Part shown: piece after piece, positions 1 through 5,772 of the stretch | Position numbering within the stretch: the first letter of the stretch is position 1 | Layout: each line of letters begins with the position of its first letter | Source: Alphaproteobacteria bacterium | Lineage (GTDB): Bacteria > Pseudomonadota > Alphaproteobacteria > ATCC43930 > CGMCC-115725 | NCBI GenBank assembly: GCA_030039815.1 | Contig: JASHUW010000551.1 | Span: 1 to 17,552 of the forward strand | Length of the DNA: 17,552 bases | Direction of reading: 5' to 3' | Position numbers and translations under genes: made by a program | The notes under the pieces: generated by a model | The model's database searches: none | Told to the model about the DNA's origin: nothing | What the model saw: the letters and a program-made list of their open reading frames with translations, nothing else

Positions 1-64
1 CGACGCAATTGTATTGGCGCGCCATAGAAACCCTCCCAGCGATACGATCAGCTTGCGGCATCAT
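1..64 (-). CDS. N-terminal fragment of an unidentified divergent gene (cut by window edge)
   Basis: An open frame runs off the left edge on the minus strand. From the tandem ATG codons at 64/61 it reads MMPQADRIAGRVSMARQYNCV. A second in-frame ATG lies at 25. Both candidate starts have good ribosome-binding sites. GGAGGTGATC (79-70) matches the anti-Shine-Dalgarno of 16S rRNA perfectly, and GGGAGGG (38-32) lies about 6 nt before the ATG at 25. The gene diverges from the histidine kinase. Only about 21 codons are visible and I do not recognise the product. A true gene is likely because of the two strong ribosome-binding sites, but which start is used is open. Confidence 0.45.
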   Translation of the reverse strand, partial: MMPQADRIAGRVSMARQYNCV

Positions 65-188
65 AACGCGATCACCTCCCCGTGAAAGCGGATTGCCGCG
101 TTGATATCGTCTCAAATTGGCGCTTTCCTCGCTGCTAACGGTTCTTAAATCACTGCCGCGTAGCCTGGCCGATCGAGGATCGCTGGAC

Positions 189-1724
189 ATGTCCGAGCCC
201 GCCGATTGTCTGCAATGGCTGGAGCTGCTGAGCGAGCCGGCTGCCCTTATCGCGCCGCCCGACCATATTGTCATCGCCGCCAATTCCGCCTTTGCGGATA
301 GCCTGAAACGCGACGCCGCCGCGCTCTCGGGCATCCGGCTGTCGAGCCTCGTCGGCGCGCGCGATACGACGCGCCTCGCGGCGCTGCTTGGCACCGCCGG
401 TGAAACCCCCGCGAAAACCCTCCGCTTCGAGCGCGCCGGGTCACGCCCGGCGGATTTCGCCTGCCGGCTCGGGCCGGCGCGCGGCGGAACGCGCTTGCTG
501 CGCCTTGCGCCAGCCGATCGTCAGCGCACCGCGGCCAACGACCCGCGGCGGCTGCAGCGCGAGGTCAGGGAACTGCGTCAAAAGCTTACTTGGTTCCGCG
601 AGGCGATCGACACGGTCGGCCATTCGGTCGTGATCTTCGACCGGCAGGGCCGGCTGGTGCTTTACAACAAATACTACCGCGACGGGTATCGCGCCGGCGA
701 CCGGACGCTTCCTGCCGACATCGTGCTTGAAGGCAAGACCTACCGCGAGCTCATGGAGCTGCGGGTTCGCTACAAGCTGCACAAGGAATTCGCCGACGAG
801 CCCGAGCGCTTCATCGAAGACCGCGTGCGGCGCTTCGAGGAAGGGAGCGACCGCGTCACCTACCTCGCCAACGGCAAGGTCGTGCGCGCGCAATACCGGC
901 GTCTCAACGATGGCGTCCGCGTCTATATCAGCACCGACATCACCGAGCTGATGGAGACCGAGCAGAAACAGCTCGCGACCGAATTGGCGTACCGCACGAA
1001 GTCGGAATTCCTCGCCAATATGAGCCATGAGCTGCGCACGCCGTTGAACGCAATCATCGGCTTCTCGCAGCTGATCCGCGACGCCACCATGGGCCCGCTC
1101 GATACGCGCTATAAGGGCTATGCCGACGACATCCTCACCGCCGGCCAGCACCTGCTGAATCTCATCAACGATGTCCTCGACCTGTCGAAGATCGAGGTCG
1201 GGCGCATGGAATTGCGCGAAGAGGTGGTCGACATCGCCAGGCTGGTCAAGGATTGCTGCCGCATGGTGCGCGAGCGGGTGAGCGCCAGTGGCCAGCAGCT
1301 CGAACAGGTCATCGGCCCCGATACGCCCTACGTGATGGCCGACGAATTGCGGCTGAAGCAGATCGTCCTCAATCTCTTGTCGAACGCGGTCAAGTTCACC
1401 CCGACGGGCGGCGGCATCCGGGTCTCGACCAACCTGGGGCCGGACGGCAGCCTGGCGTTGTCGGTGGCCGATACCGGCGTCGGGATGACACAGGACGACA
1501 TCAAGACTGCACTGACGCCGTTCCGCCAGGTCGAGGGCAGCTCCAGCCGCAGGCACGAAGGGACCGGGCTCGGGCTGCCGCTGGCGAAGACGCTGACCGA
1601 GCTGCACGGCGCTTCGTTCGACATCGCGAGCGAAATCGGCGTCGGCACGACAATGACGGTCACGCTGCCGCCGCAGCGCGTCCTCGCGCCCGAGGCTTGG
1701 TTGGGGCAAGGGGCTTACGCGTAG
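189..1724 (+). CDS. Soluble PAS-domain sensor histidine kinase
   Basis: This is a two-component sensor kinase that autophosphorylates on histidine and passes phosphate to a response regulator. Numbered from the ATG at 189 (511 aa), a degenerate PAS-like region lies at about 10-105 and a clear PAS domain at about 134-250 (SVVIFDRQGRLVLYNKYY). It is followed by HisKA with the H-box MSHELRTPLN (His280), then HATPase_c with N-box LNLLSNAVKFTP (395-406), G1 box DTGVGM (428) and G2 box GTGLGLP (458-464). No transmembrane segment or signal peptide is seen, so it should be cytosolic. The ATG at 189 is chosen because GAGGAT (175-180) precedes it; an in-frame TTG at 117 would add 24 residues but has no ribosome-binding site. 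It resembles the PleC/DivJ-like PAS kinases of alphaproteobacteria. No cognate regulator is adjacent; the closest receiver gene is 8 kb away. The signal sensed is unknown. Confidence 0.9.
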   Translation: MSEPADCLQWLELLSEPAALIAPPDHIVIAANSAFADSLKRDAAALSGIRLSSLVGARDTTRLAALLGTAGETPAKTLRFERAGSRPADFACRLGPARGGTRLLRLAPADRQRTAANDPRRLQREVRELRQKLTWFREAIDTVGHSVVIFDRQGRLVLYNKYYRDGYRAGDRTLPADIVLEGKTYRELMELRVRYKLHKEFADEPERFIEDRVRRFEEGSDRVTYLANGKVVRAQYRRLNDGVRVYISTDITELMETEQKQLATELAYRTKSEFLANMSHELRTPLNAIIGFSQLIRDATMGPLDTRYKGYADDILTAGQHLLNLINDVLDLSKIEVGRMELREEVVDIARLVKDCCRMVRERVSASGQQLEQVIGPDTPYVMADELRLKQIVLNLLSNAVKFTPTGGGIRVSTNLGPDGSLALSVADTGVGMTQDDIKTALTPFRQVEGSSSRRHEGTGLGLPLAKTLTELHGASFDIASEIGVGTTMTVTLPPQRVLAPEAWLGQGAYA

Positions 1725-1747
1725 CCCCGCCTGGCCTTTCTCGCGCT

Positions 1748-1765
1748 CCCCGGCGAAAGCCGGGG
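1748..1765. repeat. GNRA-loop palindrome, family 1, copy 1
   Basis: CCCCGGCGAAAGCCGGGG is a perfect 7-bp stem closed by a GAAA tetraloop. It lies 23 bp after the histidine kinase stop codon, and the same 18-mer recurs at 5683-5700. It probably belongs to a dispersed intergenic palindrome family and may help end transcription of the kinase gene. Confidence 0.7.
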
Positions 1766-1826
1766 TCAACTGATCAGCGACACAAATGCCCGCCGGCTTC
1801 GCAAATCGGTTGAGGTCCGTCGGGAG

Positions 1827-1849
1827 ATCCCCGGGTCGAGCCCGAGGAT
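1827..1849. repeat. CCCGG-type palindrome with TCGAG loop
   Basis: ATCCCCGGG (1827-1835) and CCCGAGGAT (1841-1849) form a 9-bp stem with one mismatch around a TCGAG loop. It resembles the CTTGA/TCAAG-loop palindromes at 16506-16576. It lies between the convergent kinase and amidohydrolase genes. Confidence 0.55.
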
Positions 1850-1877
1850 GACGAGAGCGATATGTTCGCTCTCGTCA
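1849..1877. terminator. Perfect 12-bp hairpin over the amidohydrolase stop codon
   Basis: TGACGAGAGCGA (1849-1860) and TCGCTCTCGTCA (1866-1877) are perfectly complementary around the loop TATGT. The right arm contains the amidohydrolase stop codon (TGA, complement of 1875-1877). The position between two convergent genes suits a bidirectional terminator. There is no long T-run, so rho-independent action is inferred, not shown. Confidence 0.55.
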
Positions 1878-3002
1878 GTTCAGCCCGTAGAACGCCATCG
1901 CGCCACCAGCCATGACGCCGTGCTTGGTCGCCGCCGAAACGCCAGCCGCGTCGAGCTGCTTCTCGATCATGTCCGGCGCGCCGGGGAAGAAGCCGTCGCG
2001 GTGCGGGTAGTCGGTCGCCCACAGGATCTTGTTCGCGCCGATATAGTCGGCGAGATGGGCGAGGCTGCCCTCGACCGGCTCGAACGAAATCCAGCACTGG
2101 CGGCGGAAGATGTCGCTCGGCCGGGACTTCAGGCCGGAATCGTTGAAGCCCTGGTCGTCGAAATGGCGATCCATGCGGTCGAGCCAAGGCGCGATCCAGC
2201 CACCGCCTGACTCGAGGAACCCGACGCGCAGCTTCGGATGGCGCTCGCAGACACCACCCCAGATCATGCTGAGGCAGGCGAGCATCATCTCCATCGTGTG
2301 GCTGATGATGTGCTGCGCGGCGCGGCCCTTGAAGCGGTCGATACCGACCGTCGGCATGCCGCTCGACCCGCCCTCGTGGAAGCCGACGACGAAATCGTAT
2401 TCCTCGCAGGCATCCCACAGCGGCTCGTAATACGGGTCGTGGATGAGGCGGTCATTGTACGGGTTCGGCCGCATGAAGCCGCCGCGCATGCCCAGTTCCC
2501 GGCGGGCGAATTTCAGCTCTTCAACCGCGGTCTCGACATCCTGCATCGGCAGCATGGCTATGCCGAACAACCGGTCGGGATACGGCTTGCAGTAATCGGC
2601 GAGCCAGCGGTTGTAAGCCCGGCACAGCGCGCCGGCGAGCTTCGGGTCGTGCACCGCGCCCGAGAACAGCCCCATGCTGGGATAGAGGAAGGCGGCGTCG
2701 ATGCCGTCCAAATCCATGTCGGGGATGCGCTTATGCGGGTCGAAGCCACCGGGCCGCCCGTCCTCGTATTTCATCGTCTCGGCCTTGATCTCGCCCTGGC
2801 GCGCGCCGACTCCGCCGATCCCGCCCATGCCCTGTTGGCTGCCGAGCACCTGGTTTTCCAGGAACAGCTTTTCCTTGCCGTCATTGTCGATGATGATTTT
2901 CGGCGCGCGATCGCGGAAGTTGGGGTCCATGTAGTCGTTCCAGAGCGTCACCGGCTCCAGGATATGACCGTCTGAATCGATCCGCTTATAGGCGCGCGCC
3001 AT
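1875..3002 (-). CDS. Amidohydrolase_2-family metal-dependent hydrolase/decarboxylase
   Basis: A 375-residue TIM-barrel protein of the amidohydrolase_2 (ACMSD-like) group, which hydrolyses or decarboxylates ring-derived substrates using a metal. The first strand carries DSDGHILEP (9-17), equivalent to the family's metal-binding D-x-H region. Later features are GFHEGG (His209), a histidine-bearing helix ISHTMEMM (233-240), GGGWIAPWLDRMDRHF (266-281) and the C-terminal metal/catalytic motif WATDYPHRD (Asp331, His334). The start at 3002 is fixed by GGAGGAGAG a few bases upstream; an in-frame ATG at 3038 lacks such support. No signal peptide is seen, so it should be cytosolic. Related proteins often accompany Rieske oxygenases in aromatic degradation clusters, and one lies at the right edge of this window. 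The substrate cannot be named. Confidence 0.88.
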   Translation of the reverse strand: MARAYKRIDSDGHILEPVTLWNDYMDPNFRDRAPKIIIDNDGKEKLFLENQVLGSQQGMGGIGGVGARQGEIKAETMKYEDGRPGGFDPHKRIPDMDLDGIDAAFLYPSMGLFSGAVHDPKLAGALCRAYNRWLADYCKPYPDRLFGIAMLPMQDVETAVEELKFARRELGMRGGFMRPNPYNDRLIHDPYYEPLWDACEEYDFVVGFHEGGSSGMPTVGIDRFKGRAAQHIISHTMEMMLACLSMIWGGVCERHPKLRVGFLESGGGWIAPWLDRMDRHFDDQGFNDSGLKSRPSDIFRRQCWISFEPVEGSLAHLADYIGANKILWATDYPHRDGFFPGAPDMIEKQLDAAGVSAATKHGVMAGGAMAFYGLN

Positions 3003-3239
3003 CTCTATCTCTCCTCCATCTGACATCTGCCCTAGCAAGCTGGGCTCGTCTCGAAGCCTGCGGCATGCTGGCGCAGCCCTGGAGGAAAGGCAAGTCGTAA
3101 GCCTGCCTTATTAAGCCGGCGGGCTATGCGCTTCCGGCAAGTCGCCTGCTTGCGCGAAGATCGTCGGGAGACCGCAAACCTTCCACCGCGGCGCCGCGTA
3201 CAGGATAGCAGCATAGGCGCGAACATCGCGGGGATTGGG
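3003..3239. other. Divergent intergenic region, 237 bp
   Basis: This gap separates the divergent amidohydrolase and TPR genes and must hold both promoters. I see an AT-rich TTATTAA stretch (3108-3114) and a weak inverted repeat AAGGCA / TGCCTT (3087-3109), but no convincing -35/-10 pair. The frame of the TPR gene stays open back to 3126. I treat that part as untranslated because the signal peptide starts at 3240. Confidence 0.5.
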
Positions 3240-4091
3240 ATGCGGCGGCTGTGGCTTTGTCTTTTCGTCCTCTTCGCCGGCTGGTCGGCCCCTGCGCGAT
3301 CGCAGGACAGCCCGGAATGGACGCTTTGCACCGCGCGGCCCGGCTATAACGACCCTACTGCTGACGCCGCGGTAATCGCCGCCTGCACCAAGGTTCTCGA
3401 CGCCGCGACAGAGCCCGCGCACCGGCTCGCCGTCGCGGCGTTCGATCGCGGCATCGCCTACGCCCGCCTGGGGCAGGACGACAAGGCCCGGGCCGACAAT
3501 GACGCCGCGTTGCGCTATGACCCGCAACTCGCCAGGGCTTACGTCCTGCGCGGCGACCGCGAGGTCGGCGACGACAAATCCGCGGCCGCAATCGCCGATT
3601 TCGATCAAGCGATCGCCATCGACCCTAAAATGGTCGCCGCCCATTTCGGACGCGCCCTCGCCCATGCGGCGGCCGGCGAGATCGATGCCTCGATCGCGGA
3701 TTATCAGAAGACCATCGAGCTCGACCCGAAATCGCAAGAGGCCTATGCCGGTCTCGGTTTCGCCTATCGCGACAAGGGACAACCGGATAAGGCGATCGCC
3801 AATTTTAGCAAGGCCATCGAACTCGACCCCAAAGACGCGCAGGCGCTTTTCAACCGTGGCTGGATCTATAGCAACCAACACGAGCCCGACCGCGCGATCG
3901 CCGATTACAGCGCGGCGATCGCGATCAAGCCGGATTACGCAAAAGCGCTCTTCATGCGCGGGCTGGCCTATCGCGACACCGGCAAAATCGACGAGGCGCT
4001 CGCCGATCTCGAGGCCGCTGTCCGCGCCGATCCGACATTCGACGCGGCCGTCAAACTGCGCGACGAACTTCGGACGAAACAGTCGCGATGA
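3240..4091 (+). CDS. Secreted tetratricopeptide-repeat protein
   Basis: A 283-residue exported protein. It opens with a typical signal peptide (MRRLWLCLFVLFAGWSAPARSQ, hydrophobic core about 4-17, cleavage near residue 22). A short region with Cys30 and Cys49 follows, which could form a disulfide. Six consecutive 34-residue TPR units then run from about 65 to 267, each with the helix pattern ending in (I/L)DP or similar (for example AIELDPKDAQALFNRGWIY). TPRs are protein-binding scaffolds, so this is probably a periplasmic adaptor without enzymatic activity. The start is chosen at the signal peptide, with GGGG (3230-3233) upstream; an upstream in-frame ATG at 3126 would bury the signal peptide. 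It converges on the GPP34 gene with only a 30-bp gap. The partner is unknown. Confidence 0.85.
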   Translation: MRRLWLCLFVLFAGWSAPARSQDSPEWTLCTARPGYNDPTADAAVIAACTKVLDAATEPAHRLAVAAFDRGIAYARLGQDDKARADNDAALRYDPQLARAYVLRGDREVGDDKSAAAIADFDQAIAIDPKMVAAHFGRALAHAAAGEIDASIADYQKTIELDPKSQEAYAGLGFAYRDKGQPDKAIANFSKAIELDPKDAQALFNRGWIYSNQHEPDRAIADYSAAIAIKPDYAKALFMRGLAYRDTGKIDEALADLEAAVRADPTFDAAVKLRDELRTKQSR

Positions 4092-4096
4092 GCACC

Positions 4097-4112
4097 CCCG
4101 GCTTTCGCTGGG
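4097..4112. terminator. Hairpin in the 30-bp convergent gap, family 1, copy 2
   Basis: CCCGGC (4097-4102) and GCTGGG (4107-4112) pair with one G-U around TTTC. This is a reverse-oriented relative of the CCCCGGCGAAAGCCGGGG palindrome at 1748 and 5683. It fills most of the gap between two convergent genes, so it probably separates their transcripts. Confidence 0.5.
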
Positions 4113-4121
4113 AGCGGAAGA

Positions 4122-4769
4122 TTACATCGTCGTTGCGGCAAATTTGATGATTGCTTCGGTCTCGGACGCTGCCTTGGTGACCGCCTGGCCAATCAAATCC
4201 ATCTTGCGCAGCTGCTCGACGCGCGGCGCGGCGGCATCGAGCTCGGCGGCGCTCAGCACGAAACCGGCGAGCGCGCAGGCGTCGATGAGGCACACCAGCA
4301 CCACGTCGCGCGGGTCGGGAATCTCATCGGTGAGCAGCAGCTGTCGCAAGCGGGTGCGCACTTCCCGCTGCTCGCTGCCGTCGAGCACGGGATAGCGCCG
4401 GGTGTGGAAAACCCAGAGGTGCCGACCGTTCTGTTCCTTGAGAATGCCGCGCGCGATCAGCCGCCTTAGCGCCCGCGCGCGGTATTCTTCGGCGTTGACC
4501 GCGCCGTCGTAGAGCGCGTCGATGATGCCGAGAGTCGCGCCTTTCTTGCCGAGCCCGGCGAGCACCTCGTCGAGGATATCGTCGCCAAGCGGCGTGCTGT
4601 CCACCACGGTCATCTTTTCGAGGTCGGTGTCGATGCGGTTGTGCAGCGCCAGGTCCATCAGCGCGGCGCCGCTCATCACGACCGCGAAGACCGCCTCCGG
4701 CATCGGCACGAATTCGCCGGTGGTCTCATCGAGCAGCAGCAGCACGATTTCTTCCGGAAAGCTCAGCAT
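4122..4769 (-). CDS. GPP34 (GOLPH3/Vps74-like) domain protein
   Basis: A 215-residue protein that is essentially a single GPP34 domain, the fold of eukaryotic GOLPH3/Vps74, which binds phosphatidylinositol-4-phosphate on Golgi membranes. The match rests on the N-terminal LSFPEEIVLLLLDETTGEF (2-20), the helix GAALMDLALHNRID (34-47), DDILDEVLAGL (63-73) and the arginine-rich helix YRARALRRLIARGIL (96-110) leading into the WVFHTRRYPV strand region (119-128). No signal peptide or TM helix is present. The start at 4769 is chosen because similarity begins there; the open frame extends to 4958 but overlaps the STAS gene. The start lies 7 bp after the STAS stop, so the two genes are probably one operon. 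Bacterial GPP34 proteins are largely uncharacterised, and a membrane or lipid role here is only inference. Confidence 0.82.
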   Translation of the reverse strand: MLSFPEEIVLLLLDETTGEFVPMPEAVFAVVMSGAALMDLALHNRIDTDLEKMTVVDSTPLGDDILDEVLAGLGKKGATLGIIDALYDGAVNAEEYRARALRRLIARGILKEQNGRHLWVFHTRRYPVLDGSEQREVRTRLRQLLLTDEIPDPRDVVLVCLIDACALAGFVLSAAELDAAAPRVEQLRKMDLIGQAVTKAASETEAIIKFAATTM

Positions 4770-4776
4770 GGCCGGT

Positions 4777-5112
4777 TTACCGCACCGCGGCGACGGCCGC
4801 GGCCGCGTCGGTTTCGATGGCGATGATCGAATCGAAGCCGGTGGCGGCGAACACCGCGCGGACATTCTCGGCGAGACCGCCCAGCGCGAGCCTGCCTCTT
4901 TGCTGCTGCACCTTTTTCGCCACAACCAGAAGCACGCGCAGCCCGGCGCTGCTGACATAGGAGAGCTGGCTCATGTCGATCGCTATGCGCGGCGCCTCGC
5001 CGGAAACCGCTTCTGTCAGCTGCTCTTCGGCGCCGGGCGCGGCGCTGCTGTCGAGACGGCCCGACAGGCGGATGACGACGACGTGGCCGTCCCGCTCTTG
5101 CGTCATGTCCAT
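4777..5112 (-). CDS. STAS-domain anti-sigma factor antagonist (RsbV/SpoIIAA-like)
   Basis: A 111-residue single STAS domain. In partner switching, the unphosphorylated form binds the anti-sigma kinase and releases its target. Phosphorylation on a conserved serine breaks this contact. The N-terminal strand region DGHVVVIRLSGRLDSSAA (8-25) and the phospho-serine loop YVSSAGLRVLL (52-62; candidate Ser54, with Ser55 adjacent) are diagnostic. The start at 5112 is preceded by AAAGGAAAG; an ATG two codons later is possible. It reads directly into the GPP34 gene and diverges from the HATPase kinase gene, the expected partner. The first 112 bp upstream contain a perfect 8-bp palindrome (5123-5141). 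Confidence 0.92.
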   Translation of the reverse strand: MDMTQERDGHVVVIRLSGRLDSSAAPGAEEQLTEAVSGEAPRIAIDMSQLSYVSSAGLRVLLVVAKKVQQQRGRLALGGLAENVRAVFAATGFDSIIAIETDAAAAVAAVR

Positions 5113-5122
5113 AGAACTTTCC

Positions 5123-5141
5123 TTTGTCCCCCAGGGACAAA
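5123..5141. promoter_or_regulatory. Palindrome TTTGTCCC-cca-GGGACAAA between divergent genes
   Basis: Perfect 8-bp inverted repeat with a 3-nt centre in the 112-bp gap between the STAS and kinase genes. It abuts the STAS ribosome-binding site (AAAGGAAAG). It could be a repressor or activator operator, or a small 5' UTR hairpin in the STAS mRNA. No known regulator consensus was recognised. Confidence 0.5.
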
Positions 5142-5224
5142 TGTTCGCGGCGCAGGTTCGCATGACGCCCGTTCGCCAGGCAATAGCCCCTTGGCTTCGC
5201 TCACGGCCCGGGGTAGGAGGCGAC

Positions 5225-5641
5225 ATGGCCGAGTACCGTTTCAACGTTGCGCCTGACATTGCGGAAATCCCGCGTCTCTTGGATTGGGCCGAAAAGCGCT
5301 GCGGCGAACGCGGCGTCGCGGGCGAGACGGCGTTCAAGCTCGGCCTGGCGCTCGAAGAGGCGGTCGCCAACGTCATCAATCACGCTTTCGCCGGAGTTCC
5401 GACGCCGCACCGCATCGCGGTAAAACTCACCGTCGAAGACGATCGCGTCGCCGCCGAGATCATCGACAACGGCCGGCCGTTCGACCCCACAGCCGCGCCC
5501 GAACCCGATTGCGCCTCGCCGCTGGAAAGCCGCGATGTCGGCGGTCTTGGCATCCACTTGATCCGACGCATGACAGACCGCGTCGAATACCGCCGCAGCG
5601 GTAACGAGAACCGGCTGCGGCTGGTGAAGAAACACGGCTAG
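5225..5641 (+). CDS. Anti-sigma-type serine kinase, HATPase_c_2 (RsbW-like)
   Basis: A 138-residue GHKL ATPase of the RsbW/SpoIIAB kind. These proteins bind and inhibit a target (often a sigma factor) and phosphorylate their STAS antagonist. The ATP-binding boxes are complete: N-box LALEEAVANVINHAF (41-55; Glu44/Glu45, Asn49, Asn52), G1 IIDNGRPFDP (79-88; Asp81) and G2 GGLGIHLIRRMTDRVEY (106-122). There is no HisKA domain, which separates it from sensor kinases. The start at 5225 is set by AGGAGG (5215-5220); the open frame extends upstream to 4973 but would overlap the STAS gene. It diverges from the STAS gene and converges on the PP2C phosphatase gene, completing a partner-switch set. No sigma factor is in the window. 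Confidence 0.92.
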   Translation: MAEYRFNVAPDIAEIPRLLDWAEKRCGERGVAGETAFKLGLALEEAVANVINHAFAGVPTPHRIAVKLTVEDDRVAAEIIDNGRPFDPTAAPEPDCASPLESRDVGGLGIHLIRRMTDRVEYRRSGNENRLRLVKKHG

Positions 5642-5680
5642 AGGTTATTTGCCGTTGCCGGAACTCTCCCTCAAATTCCG

Positions 5681-5756
5681 CTCCCCGGCGAAAGCCGGGG
5701 CCCACCCCTCAGGGTCTCGGACGGCGGATCAGTGGGTCCCGGCTTTCGCCGGGAAG
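5681..5756. repeat. 25-bp inverted repeat with nested GNRA-loop palindromes, family 1, copies 3 and 4
   Basis: Arms 5681-5705 and 5732-5756 are complementary over 25 bp with two mismatches, both compatible with G-U pairing in one RNA strand, around a 26-nt loop. Each arm is itself a small palindrome: CCCCGGCGAAAGCCGGGG at 5683-5700, and its complement-type copy CCCGGCTTTCGCCGGG at 5738-5753. It lies between the convergent RsbW-like and RsbU-like genes, so it may act as a two-way terminator. It is most simply two inverted copies of a dispersed palindrome. Confidence 0.75.
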
Positions 5757-5772
5757 CGTGATTTAGAGGCGT

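Noticed and set aside
70..79. GATCACCTCC, identical to the 3' end of 16S rRNA
   Set aside because: The flanks do not match 16S rRNA. On the other strand it is a perfect Shine-Dalgarno for the edge gene.
441..1769. 442-codon open frame antisense to the histidine kinase
   Set aside because: It is a shadow of a gene with intact kinase motifs.
4770..4958. N-terminal extension of the GPP34 protein
   Set aside because: It is Ser/Pro/Arg-rich without similarity, and it overlaps the STAS coding sequence in another frame.
5113..5224. EcfG-type (GGAAC-N16/17-CGTT) general-stress promoter in front of the partner-switch genes
   Set aside because: I looked on both strands of this gap and found no such pair.
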